Source: Anniella stebbinsi
Taxonomy: Eukaryota; Chordata; Lepidosauria; Squamata; Anniellidae
DNA: 64,000 bases
Direction: 5' to 3'
Assembly: GCA_029215795.1 (NCBI GenBank)
Contig: JARDYH010000004.1
Location: 218,234,017 to 218,298,016, forward strand
The translations under genes were made by a program, and so were the position numbers. Numbering within the stretch: the stretch's first letter is position 1; each line of letters starts with the position of its first letter. Under the pieces are notes generated by a model, which had not been told where the DNA came from, made no database searches, and saw only the letters and a list, made by a program, of their open reading frames with translations. Shown here piece by piece: positions 42,408 to 53,114 of this stretch.

Positions 42408-42549
42408 TGTTCAGGTGGGCACACCCCCTTGGGGGCTGAGCATGTTGATAGGCACACCCCCTTGGGGGCTGGGCATGTTGGTGGGCACGCCCCCTCAAGG
42501 GCGGCCATGTTGTCCTCCTTTTTGGTTTTCAAATTATGGTCACCCTACC
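42408..42549. mobile_element. Right end of a TAGGGTGACC element with a short minisatellite
   Basis: The right end TATGGTCACCCTA (42537-42549) matches family H-type ends. Just inside are three tandem copies of a roughly 35-40 bp GC-rich unit ('gggcacacccccttgggggc' then 'tgagcatgttg' or a variant) at about 42416-42512. The left end was not recognised with confidence. Confidence 0.5.
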
Positions 42550-42551
42550 CA

Positions 42552-42626
42552 GTAGACTTCCCAGTTGAGTGAGGACTTCAGTCCAGGTCTCTCCATTTTA
42601 AGTTCAGCATGCTAACTACTACACCA
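42552..42626 (-). mobile_element. Sauria-type SINE head fragment, minus strand
   Basis: Read on the minus strand it gives 'ttggtgtagtagttagcatg' then 'gagacctggactgaag', the degenerate tRNA-like head of the SINE at 41432. Confidence 0.55.
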
Positions 42627-43392
42627 AGGAGGAAAGCCAGAGGAGGGGTGAGAGAAGAACAAACAGCAGGAGACACCAGTCACTCCATGCCCTCCTTGTG
42701 TGTTTGCAAGGGATCTTGATGGCTGCCTGCTGCTGCTGGAAACAGAATGCCCAACGATGTGGACCATGGTTTGCTAGAGTCCTCAATGCTCTTTCTTTAC
42801 CTGCTGAGTCCAAGGAGGAGGAACAAAGCAGCTTTGATACCTCCTATGCAGGCCTCTGACGGCCCCTCTAGAAGACAGGTGTTTGTTGATGTATGTCCTT
42901 CCTCTGGTATTTCTCTCCCATCCTGAGGGCAGGTTGGTTTAGGAGCAGTCCTGGCTTGTCCTGGAATCCTCCTCCCGTCTCTATGATTCATGCCTTTTTG
43001 GCTGTTCTCTGATCGCCTCTCTGATTATCTTCCCTTTGGCCAGCTGCTTGTTTCCTACTGTTCCGCTCTGAGTTTTGTGGGTTATGTGCCTCCAGCATCT
43101 CAGCCTCCTGGTGGGCTGGAGGAGAGTCGGACAAAGAGGTGCATATAGCAAAAGGCCGAATTGACAAAGGAAGCCAGACAGAAGTTTTCCCTTTCTTGCA
43201 TAATCTGGGCAAGGGAAGCGGGAGAGACCTGTTTTCTCATAGTGCCGTCAGGAACCACAAAACTATCCATCTTGCTTGCTCCTGCCAAGGAAAACGTGGA
43301 AATAGTGATGTGTGCATCAGCCAAACCAGAGCTTATCCAGGTTCTCCAAAACCCCACTTCAATGCTGGTTCCGACTCATGTCTCTGGCTAGG
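42627..43392. other. Unclassified sequence
   Basis: Open frames up to 133 codons overlap on both strands around 43100-43540, with no motif. No gene or repeat was recognised. Confidence 0.3.
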
Positions 43393-43500
43393 GCTAGATC
43401 TACACCGCTGCTTTATAGCGGTATTGAAGTGCACTGATAACTGTTGGGGCACAATTCACAGTCCATATACCACTTTCACAGGTCAGATCTACACCTTGTG
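43393..43500. mobile_element. MITE family I fragment
   Basis: 'gggctagatctacaccgctg', 'ctttatagcggtattgaag' and 'tgcactgataactgttgggg' match the right half of 37355-37934. 'caggtcagatctacacc' near 43480 may be the opposite end. Confidence 0.55.
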
Positions 43501-43533
43501 TCAAATCATTATGAATGGATTAATGGTCTGCAT

Positions 43534-43920
43534 TTCATAGAATTGTCGAATAGTAGAGTTGGAAGGGGCCTTTAAGGCCATCGAGTCCAACCCCCTGCTC
43601 AATGCAGGAATCCACCTTAAAGCATGCCTGACAGCTAGTTGTCCAGCTGCCTCATGAATGCCTCTAGTATGGGAGAGCCCACGACCTCCCTAGGTCATTG
43701 GTTCCATTGTTGTACTTCTGTAACAGTCAGGAGGTTTTTCCTGATGTCCAGCCGGAATCCTGCTTCCTGTAACTTGAGCCCATTATTCCATGTCCTACAC
43801 TCTGGGATGATCGAGAAGAGATCCTGGCCCTCTTCTGTGTGACAACCTCTCAAGTACTTGAACAGTGCTATCATGTCTCCCCTCAGTCTTCTCTTTTTAA
43901 GCCTGTGGTTGCTAATGCCC
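43534..43920 (-). mobile_element. CR1-like LINE 3' region, minus strand
   Basis: The left edge 'catagaattgtcgaatagta' is the CR1 3' terminus. Then come 'gttggaaggggcctttaagg', 'gagtccaaccccctgctc', 'cctgatgtccagccgga' and 'gcccattattccatgtcc', and 'catgtctcccctcagtcttc' marks the ORF2 C-terminus. It is 5'-truncated at about 43920. Confidence 0.9.
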
Positions 43921-44879
43921 ACTGTAGAGTTATAGAATGTTTAATCTTTTATTTTTGGCTTCTATGGACATTTTAAGGTTACGTCCTAAGGTACATAATT
44001 GTGACCCAGCCCTGTTTATACATTTACTTGCTTTAAAATTGTTAACCAGTTGGAGACTTTAGTAAATAGATAGCTGAGCATTTTCCGGTCTGCCCACATA
44101 GAAATTACAAACAGACACGCTTAAGCTACTGAAATCAGTGTGGGGGTTACCTAGAATATATTGATGTTCATGTTACAGGGTATTAAATGGGTATTTAAAT
44201 AATTCCTGCTGACTGAACTATGCATATAATTGATGGCATGTTGTGTTTCATAATAAGCCGTGATATCTGGACTTATTCTGGGCACAACGGCTAACCCATG
44301 TGCTCAGTCTGGGGGCCTTTGTCATCTCTGATTATTTCACAATGTGCCCTGCAATGCTCTGTTGGATTTTTTGTTGGCGTTGAAACCAGCTCAGGGCAGC
44401 AGGGAAAAGAAACCAGAACTCCTATAAAATCTATATTGCTCCCAGTGCGATTAGCCCTTCCACGTCCAACACAGTCTCCTTGTCTTTACGTTGAAAGCTC
44501 CCCATGGGATTGTCCCCACCTTAGTCTTTCTGTTCTTATTTCACATTCACTCCTCTAATGCATAGCAGCAGCACGAGGAAATTTGTCATCCATTATTCCA
44601 CTTCAGCCAGCAAGGTGGGGAGATTCCATTTATGACTATTCTCCCATGTAAACAACTCCCTCTAAGCAGAACTCTAGTACATCAAGGAGAACGCTTTGAG
44701 CTCATCCCTGCTGAGCTAGATTTCTACTTGCAGGGCATTTTTTAAAATGTTTTATCTAGGCAAGTATTCAGAAATATGACCCCCACCTGCAGTCTGAAGA
44801 TTTATAGTTCTACCACCTCATTCTGTTTCATGAGTGGATCCAGCCTCTCTTATTGATCTAATTTGAAATGCAACTTAAA
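43921..44879. other. Unique sequence, possible regulatory DNA
   Basis: No repeat was recognised. Positions 44200-44640 contain ATTATT, GATTA and TTATTTCACA-like strings and could be a conserved element, but nothing in this single sequence proves it. Confidence 0.25.
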
Positions 44880-45287
44880 TAGGGTGATTTCCCCGGATTT
44901 GTCCTGGTTTTTGTTCTATTCTGGATGTCGGGGGATTTTCTGTGATTTTCTATATTGTCCTGGAAAGACACACTTTCCCCTTTAAGGCCACCATTAGCAT
45001 TTTGGGAGGGAATTATGCGCTTTCTGGAGGCGCATCATTTCCCTTCCACTGCTCCAATCAGGACCTTAAATGGGAAAGTGTGTAATTCCCGGAGATTATA
45101 GAAAAGGCCCTGATTGGAGTAGTGGGGGGGGGGGCAGAAATGACACACTTTCCCCTCCTCCACTCCAATTGGGGCCTTTAAGGTGGCGGGGTGGGGGATG
45201 ACGCTTTTTCCAGAGGCCCTGAAAAGTCACTTTCCTGCCCTGCCCACAGGTTGTCCTCTTTTTTGGTTTCCCAAATATGGTCACCCT
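44880..45287. mobile_element. hAT-like element with TAGGGTGA ends
   Basis: The left end TAGGGTGATTTCC and the right end TATGGTCACCCT are TIRs. Flanks aacttaaa at 44872-44879 and aacttaaa at 45288-45295 make an exact 8-bp duplication (the terminal A of the right end overlaps it). The interior has partly inverted 'acacactttcccctttaagg' and 'ccttaaatgggaaagtgtg' and a related third arm near 45140-45182. It is non-autonomous. Confidence 0.8.
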
Positions 45288-45295
45288 AACTTAAA

Positions 45296-46611
45296 CTTAC
45301 ACATTAAACAGTCATGTTATTATAAAATGCATTTGGTGATAGAACAGGAGTTCCCCCTGAAGTCATCTTTAGATTTTTCAGAAATTACTGAAGGTTCATT
45401 AAAGCTTATTGCAGCATCAGCAGAATAGTGTGGAATTACAGCACACACTCTCATTATCATATTGTGAGTGTACTGGGACAGCCAAAAAGGAAAAAAGGGA
45501 GAAAAAAAGAAAGCAATCTTGAGATTAAAAGCTCAGTCCATCACCTTTTATAGTAGGCACCAGGCTTCAATTTTTATTTTGAAATGTCCAATTAACTTCT
45601 TATACACTTGTAAAAACAGAAGATTTCTCCAGGGAGATATTGGTGGAGGGATTGGATCTTTATGCAGTGGCTTTGATGCTGATGAGTTTTTCATTTTTAT
45701 CATCTGGACCAGGTGTGTGTGTGTGTGTGTTATGAGTGTGCCCCACTGAGAAGGAGGCCCACCGACCGAGCTTCCCCACATTCCCCATATTTAAGAGCTG
45801 GCCTTTTTGCCCCAAGAAAGTATGATTAGGATCATGAGGTGAAGCAGAGCCCTAATATATTAATGGAAAAACTCATTTCCCCCAGCAACTATGAGGATTA
45901 CAGCTAAACTCACAAGAAATTGCGAGGTGGTGGCAGATGATGTTAGCATCCCTGCTAATCAAAAAGTGTTGGGGTTGTGTCCCTTTGAGCCCTGACTCAC
46001 TACACCACTAGTTACCAAGATCTCAGATAAAGTCTGACTCTTATTCTTGTTCCTTTTCTCTCCCTTTTAAGCACTTGTGTCTGTAATGGAGCCAGCCCAC
46101 ACCTACACACTTTTCATCTGAGCAAAATAGCAGCTGTTGTGATCTTTGGGCTGCTGAAGGCCAGCCCACCAGGGATTTTATGAAGCATGAAAATTGCTTT
46201 TCAAGTCAACAGCACTCTGTGCAGTTGAGAAATAAAAGGAAAACATGCCAGAAAAGTTTGACTTTATTTGAGCTTGAATAATCCATTCTTCAACAACATG
46301 TAAATTGCCCTTTCTTGTGCAGAATGTCAGCGTGAGTCTCTGCAATGACATGTGATGCAATTGTGCCATAACTGCCTTTGTTGCTAATTTCCTGAGGACA
46401 TTCTCACACCTTCCTTTTATTTTGTTTTATTTGACGAGAAGTGTATTGGGACGAGGAGAAAGGAGGAATTGTACATACAATACCAGCTGAGGGCAAATAG
46501 AACCAGAGGCTTAACATACATGGTTACCATACTTGTTCTGTATATTTATTACTAGTGAAAGCCTGGATTTCTGCTGAATGACGAGACTCGGATAGTGCCT
46601 GAAATAGCTCT
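45296..46611. other. Mostly unique sequence
   Basis: A short (GT)n run lies at 45712-45730. Open frames of up to 93 codons have no motif. Nothing else was recognised. Confidence 0.3.
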
Positions 46612-46834
46612 TTTTGGCAGTGTAGTGTAGTGGTTAGAGTACTGGACTAGAATTAGGAAGACCGAGGTTCAAATCCCCACTCACCCATGAAATTCACTGG
46701 ATAATTTTGAGCCAGTCACACTCACTCAGCATAGCGTACTTTACAGGGTTGTTGTGAGGAAAAAAGGGGGAGAATTATATAACTGAGGGAAAGGTTTGAA
46801 TTTAATCAATAATAATAATAATAATAATAATAAT
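46612..46834 (+). mobile_element. Sauria-type SINE with (AAT)n tail, plus strand
   Basis: The head 'gtgtagtgtagtggttagag' with 'ggttcaaatccccactc' has well preserved A and B boxes. The middle 'gagccagtcacactcactc' and 'cagggttgttgtgagga' follow. The tail is about 9 AAT units (46807-46832). Confidence 0.85.
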
Positions 46835-46859
46835 TTGGTACAAAAGGAAGCACTGACCA

Positions 46860-46990
46860 ATATATACCTACCATATTTGTATGTTGTCTGTTTTTATGCT
46901 TTTAAATTTTGTATATCGATTTTTAATGTTTAATGTTTTAATCTTCATAAACTGCCCAGAGAGTTTTGGCTATGGGGCGTTATAGAAATG

Positions 46991-46995
<5 letters not shown>
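46860..46995 (+). mobile_element. L2-like LINE 3' tail, plus strand
   Basis: It has 'gtatatcgatttttaatgtt', 'aaactgcccagagagttttg' and 'gttatagaaatgtaatta', the same terminal order as 5240-5405. Confidence 0.7.

Positions 46996-47061
<66 letters not shown>
46993..47061. repeat. Compound (TA)n(TG)n microsatellite
   Basis: About 16 TA units pass into about 17 TG units with one interruption, directly after the LINE tail. Confidence 0.95.
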
Positions 47062-47063
<2 letters not shown>

Positions 47064-48062
47064 TTAAAATATTTCTGAAACGGCCTTCCACTCAATGAAT
47101 GCTCAAGGTGCTATACAATAAAAACTTCCTAATAAAAACCTTTTAATTATGAAAATCTTTTAATGAAGCCTTTGTTAATAGCCTGGGTTTAAATAAAAAA
47201 TAGTTCAGATTTGGAAATGTCACCTCCTCTGCTGATCTTCTATAATGAGAAAGTTGATGACAATTTGGGGACAGTAAGTTTTTGAAGGGTTGTGGTATAG
47301 TTTTTTTTTCCTTTGAGGAACATAGAGATGTTTCAGGATATGGAAACGTGTGGCACAGTGAGATGGCATAAGCCTCATTTACCTTCAAATAAGGCAATCC
47401 TGTTTGAACATTATAAAACCAGTGAGGTAAATAAGAATTAAAAACAAAAGTTTTGATGTAACTTTTGTGTATTCACGCCTATTACTTTCCTCTTTCCCTC
47501 TTCTCTCCCTCACCCCCCTCTTCAAAACACTCTGGGAATAAAAGCCAAATTGCTGAAGGAATGCTGTGAAGCTACACCGATATGCTTCAGGGCCTCCCTG
47601 TGTGCTTTGACCTGAGGAGATGCCGACTCAGATCACCTCCTACTGCCTCACCAGCTGACAGAGAGCCTTGTGTTGACAGGAAGAGAAAATATTCCTTCTA
47701 AGCAACGTCTTTCAAACCATGGCAAGAAGCTGCCCCGTAAGCCAGCACTGAGCTGACAGCTTTTGTGTCCCTAAAGACAGTGGCAAGTTTTTAAAATGAG
47801 ACAGTGGCAAGTTTTTAAAATCACACTTGATTGGAAGTCAGGACATGGTCTTGAAGGCTTCTCTGTGAACCAAAGGCTATAGGCCACATCAGAAGATGTG
47901 AAATTTTTATTGCCCGTTCAAACTTCTGTTTTATATCTGACATGATAGCTGTATGCAGATGTCCCCCTGCTACGCTTACACTGAACATGTGGTGGGGAGC
48001 GTGTGATAGGAAGCGTGTCTGCTGGCCAAGTCTCCCAATTGTCTAAGGTTACCAGTTATGAA
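47062..48062. other. Mostly unique sequence
   Basis: Positions 47085-47140 ('gctcaaggtgctatacaata') look like a minus-strand LINE tail scrap. At about 47775-47822 a 24-bp unit 'agacagtggcaagttttt' plus 'aaaatg' is present twice in tandem. No gene was recognised. Confidence 0.35.
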
Positions 48063-48668
48063 GAACATATAAGAACATAAGAAGAGCCCTGCTGGATCAG
48101 GCCAAGGGTCCATCTAGTCCAGCACTCGGTTCACACAGTGGACAACCAGCTGTCAACCAGGGACCTACAAGCAGGACATGGGTGCAACAGCATTCTCTCA
48201 CCCAAGTTCCCCAGCAACTGGTATATACAGGCTTACGACTTCTGATACTGGAGATAGCACATAGCCATCAGAACTAGTAGTCACTGATAGCCGTCTCCTC
48301 CAGGAATTTATTCACCCCTCTTTTAAAGCTATCCAAATTGGTGGCCTTCACCACATGTTGTGGTAGTGGATTCCATAGTTTGACTATGCGCTATATGAAG
48401 CAGTCCTTCCTTTTATCTGTCCTGAATCTCCCACCAATCAGTTTCATGGGATGACCCCAGGTACTAGTATTGAGAGCGAGGGAGAAAAATGCCTCCCTAT
48501 CCACATTCTCCGCACCATGCATCATTTTGTACACCTCTATCAGGTCTCCCCTTAGCCTCCTTTTTTTCAAGGCTAAACAGTCCTAGCTGTTGTAACCTTC
48601 CTTCACAGGGAAGATGCTCCAGTCCCTTGATCATTTTAGTTGCCCTTTTCTGCACTTTTTCCAGGTCT

Positions 48669-48699
<31 letters not shown>

Positions 48700-48728
48700 G
48701 GTGACCAAAACTGTGCACAGTATTCTAA
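48063..48728 (-). mobile_element. CR1-like LINE 3' region, minus strand, part 1
   Basis: The left edge 'aagaacataagaagagccct' is the 3' end of a CR1 subfamily. Next are 'gatcaggccaagggtccatc', 'cagctgtcaaccagggacc', 'ggattccatagtttgacta', 'aggtctccccttagcctcc' and 'ccctttccagg'-type coding remnants. An (AT)n run lies inside at 48671-48699. It breaks off at 'cagtattctaa', where a MITE is inserted, and resumes at 49226. Confidence 0.9.
48671..48700. repeat. (AT)n microsatellite inside CR1
   Basis: About 15 AT units, in the CR1 region next to 'ccaggtctac'. Confidence 0.95.
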
Positions 48729-49222
48729 GGGCTCATCCACACCTAAGGGTGTAGAACGAGGGAGGGGGAAGGATCGCGGACTTACCTGTTTCCGTGATTC
48801 TCCCCCAGCATTTAGACAACTGTGTGACGTCCTAGAAAAGAAGAGGGACATTGCGGTTGCATTTTTTTATTTTTTTAAAAAAGCGGAGCCACATGGCCCC
48901 AATCCAGGTAAAAGGTAAGTTTTTTTAAAAAAAACAAACCCACACCCAACCCTCCCACCATCCCAGGGATGGCAAAATTGCTGTCCCCACCCCACCCCCA
49001 TGGGCATGGAGCCACACCGTGCAGATCCTTGCCCGTTTTAGGATCCGGGATGCCACGCCACACCAGGCGCGGTCGTCAGGATTGTCCTGGGACCATGGAA
49101 AAATTGGGATACCCCAGGCTTCCGCTATCCCAGGGTCATCATCAATTGATCCCGGGATCCCCTGCGCATCACATGGATGCACAGGGACGACCTAGGGATA
49201 AATGGCTGGTGTAGACATGGCC
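48729..49222 (+). mobile_element. Harbinger-like MITE, family A, inserted in CR1
   Basis: The left end GGGCTCATCCACACC and the right end GGTGTAGACATGGCC are TIRs. Flanks TAA at 48726-48728 and TAA at 49223-49225 make an exact 3-bp duplication. CR1 text is continuous when the element and one TAA are removed, so both boundaries are proven internally. TAA suits PIF/Harbinger (TWA targets). No coding capacity. Confidence 0.88.
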
Positions 49223-49225
49223 TAA

Positions 49226-49285
49226 GTATGGTCGCACCATATATTTGTATAAAGAAGAACCTTACAAGCATATACCTGTGTGCGC
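49226..49285 (-). mobile_element. CR1-like LINE, minus strand, part 2
   Basis: 'gtatggtcgcaccatatatt' and 'tgtataaagaagaaccttac' continue the CR1 copy that stops at 48728. Confidence 0.8.
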
Positions 49286-49761
49286 ATAGGTCCCTTCTTC
49301 ATTAACACTGTATGCGTAGCTGGCGGAGGGGTGGGGCTAATGCATATGGACCCACGCCCCAACGTATATTACACCGAACATCTCCCTTAAAACCTGAGAT
49401 ATCTGGTGGGCCTGTGAGCTTAAAACATTGGGATAAAAATATTTAAATAAATAAAAACGTCAGGATGAAATTTGGTACATCCATTTATCTCTGTGTTTCA
49501 AGTTTAAATGTCAGCTTTATCCCAATCCCAACTTTCAAATGGAAGGGAGAGTCAATATTGTGATATGATATCGGTCTTGAAGATTGAAATATCAGAGGTT
49601 GTGTGCAAGGTCAGAATGCAGTTTTCCTTTAAGAATTCAAGCCCCCTCCCCCCATTTCACGCCCCAGACCTGGGCCACATCTACACCTTGCGTCAAATCA
49701 TTACAATCTCATCACGGTAACACGATATCCCTCTTGTGCATTTATACCTCTTAGGATACAC
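49286..49761. other. Unclassified sequence
   Basis: At 49680-49712 'acatctacaccttgcgtcaa' resembles family I MITE ends (compare 43483). The rest, including 49380-49620, is not recognised. Confidence 0.3.
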
Positions 49762-49764
49762 AAT

Positions 49765-50269
49765 GGCCATATCTACATGATGGATTTTTCCCTGGGTCAT
49801 CCCTGGGTTGTCCCTGTGCATCCAAATGACATACAGGACATCCCGGGGGCAGGCAGGGATCCTCCATTTTCCTGGGATAACCGGTTCCCCATCTATCCCG
49901 GTTTCCCCTGCGGTCCCGGGACCATCCCAAGACCCGCAGGAGATGTGCTGCGCACTCCCAGGGCCTAAAACAGGCAAAGAGCCGCACGGGGTGGCTCCGT
50001 GCCCATGGGGCTGGGGGGGGTGTAGCACCGTCGCCATCCCCAGGATGGTGGGAGGGGGGTTGGGGCACGTGTTGTTGCTGTATTTTTTAACCTTTTGTTG
50101 GATTGGGGCCGGGCGGCTCCTCTTCTGTAAAAACAAATGGTGGCTGCAAGGTCCCTTTTCCCTTCCAGGATGTCGCGCTGCCATCTAGACTCTGGGGGAG
50201 GATCACGGAAGCAGGTAAGTCTGCGATCCTCCCCCTCCCTCCCTCTGCACCCTTAGGTGTAGATGAGGC
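49765..50269 (-). mobile_element. Harbinger-like MITE, family A, opposite orientation
   Basis: The left end GGCCATATCTACATG and right end GGTGTAGATGAGGCC are TIRs. Flanks AAT at 49762-49764 and AAT at 50270-50272 make an exact 3-bp duplication. Its right end, read backwards, matches the left end of 48729-49222 for at least 50 bp, so the two MITEs face each other across about 540 bp. Confidence 0.87.
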
Positions 50270-50324
50270 CAATGACAATTGTTGCAGTATTTTGGATAGT
50301 GTGGAATAAAAAGCAGGAAATAAC

Positions 50325-50403
50325 ACTATGGAAGGTGTCATGTGCCCCAACAATTATCAGTGCACTTCAATACCAGTATAAAGCAGTGGTGTAAGTCTAG
50401 CCC
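50325..50403. mobile_element. MITE family I fragment
   Basis: 'gccccaacaattatcagtgc' and 'aataccagtataaagcagtg', ending 'gtgtaagtctagccc', match the family I half-element at 43393 in reverse. Confidence 0.55.
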
Positions 50404-50915
50404 AGTTTTCAACAATACCAAGAAAGATGTAATACCCACTGTTCTGTGATGATTTCCCTTGAATACTGAGAAGTTGCAGTGAAACTTGACTGGTAACATT
50501 TGGAAACACTTAATGGACCTCAGCAGCTGTTTTATTGTGAACCTGTGAAGCATGGGCCCTGAAAAATGTACTCTGCCCATCTATTTATATGTCTTTGTTT
50601 TTCAATTGATATACTGCCTTTCTCACCCTATCAGGGTTCCTAAGGAAATGACAAACATAAAATAAATACAATATAAAACAAACTGCACAATACGGAAAGC
50701 AGCAAACGCGATGAAAAATAGCCGTGTCAAAAGCGCTGACACTTCTTAACCATGTCTACGTGCCCTGTGAAATAAAAAGCTGTTTATTGCCCTTTTAGAA
50801 ACCTGAAGGGAGCAAGGGATCCCCTATGGAAGGCCGCCCATAGATTGCACACGATAACTGAACAATGCCTGCTCCTTGTAACAACCAACTTAGCTTCGGA
50901 AGGCACAGGCTTGAT
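50404..50915. other. Mostly unique sequence with a LINE tail
   Basis: Positions 50600-50680 ('atactgcctttctcacccta' then A-rich sequence) resemble a minus-strand L2-like LINE tail. Nothing else was recognised. Confidence 0.35.
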
Positions 50916-51140
50916 CAGGGGTGGCCAACCTGTTTTCTGTCTAGGGTCGTGTTCCCTTACACATGCCAGTGGTGGGAGGGGATGAAGCTAGCAGTGAGCA
51001 GGGCCAAAGGCAAAAGTAGGCAGGTCACTCCTTTTATCTTTCCCTTTCTGCCAGCTCCTTTGTTCTCTCTCTCACCCCCTTTTCTCGCAATCCCTCTTCT
51101 TTCCCACCCAGTGGGCTGCCAGAGAAGGGGAAGATCACTG

Positions 51141-51599
51141 GGCTCATCTATATCTATGAGCCTTCCAAGAGGGAGGGGGGAGGATGCCAGGCTTTCCCGC
51201 TTCTGAGATCGTCCCCCAGTATCCAAACGCCAGCGCGATGTCCTGAAAGGAAAGAGGGACGTCTGTCGAGGTGTTGGTTTTTTTGAAGGAGACTTTGAGC
51301 AGCAACGCGGGTGCGATCCTGCACCAAAAAGTAAGTCTTAAAAAGAAAACAAGTGAGAGCCATCACTTCAATGGCAAAACAACTCACCCCTCACCCCTCG
51401 ATGGGCACAGAGCCCCCTCGCAGAGCTCCGTGTCTGGTAGCAGAGCCCCACTACTTGTGGGGAAGAAGGGACGACCCCAGGAGTGGGTGCCACACTGCCC
51501 ATGGTCCTTGGGGCTGTCCTGGGAGAGGTGAGAGGTCGTCCCCATTTGACCCCAGGATCTCCTATGTGTCATTTGGCCATTGTGTGTGTAGACATGGCC
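51141..51599 (+). mobile_element. Harbinger-like MITE, family A, nested
   Basis: Left end GGGCTCATCTATATC, right end GTGTAGACATGGCC. The interior includes 'gatgggcacagagccccctc' and 'gggaggatgcc' modules as in the copy at 48729. Flanking 3-mers do not match. Confidence 0.6.
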
Positions 51600-51620
51600 A
51601 TCGTTGTCAGAGGTCTAAAC

Positions 51621-52180
51621 TAGTGATGGATGAACTCACCCGGGTCTGATGCGGTGGATGCTTGCCCTGCTGCAGTCCCCATTCACCCCCACTCACAGCG
51701 CCTCAGGAGCTTTTTGGCGGCTTGGCAAGCGTCCCACGACATCGTGACCCCATATACCCTCGTCCAGAGCTTCTGTTGTGCACAACGTTGGAGGCTCCGG
51801 AAATTACGTCATTTCCCCTGTTGCATAAATGGTGGCCCTAAAAGCCCTATTTATGCGAGAGTAACAGGGGAAATGCACACAATGGAAGCTCCAGAAATTA
51901 TGTAATTTCTCCCGTTGCATCAATAGTGGCCATAAAGGCTCCATTGATGCAACGGGGGAAATTATGTACTTTCTGGATCCTCCATTGTTACACACAATGG
52001 AGGCTCTGGATGAGGGTGGATGGCTACCGAGTGCTCATCAAGCCGCGCAGACACTCGACCCATGGGTCCACGAACATACCACGGGGTCCTACTGGGTCGA
52101 GGGGGTGGACGCAGGGGAGTCCGTTGGACTCCCGGACCTGGTTGGATGCCTGCGACATCCCGAGTCTGAACTAATTGCAT
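51621..52180. mobile_element. Palindromic element with tandem hairpins
   Basis: It begins 'tagtgatggatgaactcacc'. Two successive hairpins occupy 51803-51877 and 51890-51975. Each has a 'ttgcat' or 'gttgcatcaat' arm facing its complement around 'gtggccctaaaagccc' or 'gtggccataaaggctcc'. Outer phrases 'acccgggtctgatgcggtgg' and 'cccatgggtccacgaacat' suggest wider symmetry. No TSD was assigned. Confidence 0.5.
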
Positions 52181-52592
52181 GCAGAGGTCTTTTGAAAATA
52201 GGCTGAGGGCTGCATGAAATTTGGCTGAGGGCCGCATGTGATGCAATGCTCACAGGTTGCCCCCCACTGGTTCATGAGTGAGTAGATTGGGGAGTACATA
52301 CCAAAGGAGGCTCAGGTTTTCAAAATTCCTATTAAAATTTTAAAAAAGCATCCATGAGGGAAGGGAAAATAAGGATTGGCACATGGGGAGGTAGCGTAAC
52401 CCTTTCCCTATGCTGTAGTTCTGATTAAAAATGCCCCCAAGTTTCACCCTGGGAGGGAGGTTTCCATTGGTACCAATGGCAGTTTCCCTGCTGGGATGAA
52501 TAGCAGCTTTATGGGATGTATGAAGAGGTTGATTCTGACCATATAAGAGAATTCAAAAATTTCACAGTTGCTGTGGGAAGAATAAGTAGTTC

Positions 52593-52637
<45 letters not shown>
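52593..52637. repeat. (CA)n microsatellite
   Basis: About 22 CA units, uninterrupted. Confidence 0.95.
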
Positions 52638-52639
<2 letters not shown>

Positions 52640-53077
52640 ATAAAATCAGATAATATCACTATTCAATGATAATAAACAAAATAATACATGACTTAGTATT
52701 TTCATTCAAAATGTCCACTGACTTTTTATCCGATAGTGTCTGAATAGGAATTCCCTTTTAAGGCCTAGTTTACATAACCACAAGAATTAAGTAGTAAAGC
52801 TTTCCCCACATTTCAATCTTCAGGTATGTTTGGGGGGTGGATGCATGTTTAATTCCTGGCCCAGGACAAAAAGTCTGTGTACAGAAAACTGGTAGATTAC
52901 ACAAAAGACTTTGTTCCCAACCATGCTTTGTCATTGGCCTTGCTACTCATCTTTGATCATCATTGATAAATCCATTTAACATGGGTTTTGGGGGGGAGGG
53001 TTGTTTTGAAAGGTGTGCTTCAAAAACCTTCACAACCTTTCTGACTAGCACCAATAGTTAGTAGTAGAACAAAAGAA

Positions 53078-53114
53078 GTGTGTGTGTGCGTGCGTTTGTG
53101 TGTGTGTGTGTGTT
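53078..53114. repeat. (TG)n microsatellite
   Basis: TG run with CG and TT interruptions. Confidence 0.9.

Larger units (their letters stand above)
50916..52269. mobile_element. Composite hAT-like element with CAGGGGTGG ends
   Basis: The left end CAGGGGTGGCCAACCTGT is matched by the right end ACAGGTTGCCCCCCACTG, an imperfect TIR pair. The 8-bp flanks (ggcttgat and gttcatga) match poorly. The body between is mostly made of later insertions: a family A MITE at 51141-51599 and a palindromic segment at 51621-52180. Its own sequence survives at about 50916-51140 and 52190-52269. Confidence 0.5.

Noticed and set aside
43100..43540. Overlapping 133- and 85-codon frames
   Set aside because: No motif, and the 3' part overlaps a MITE fragment and a CR1 terminus.
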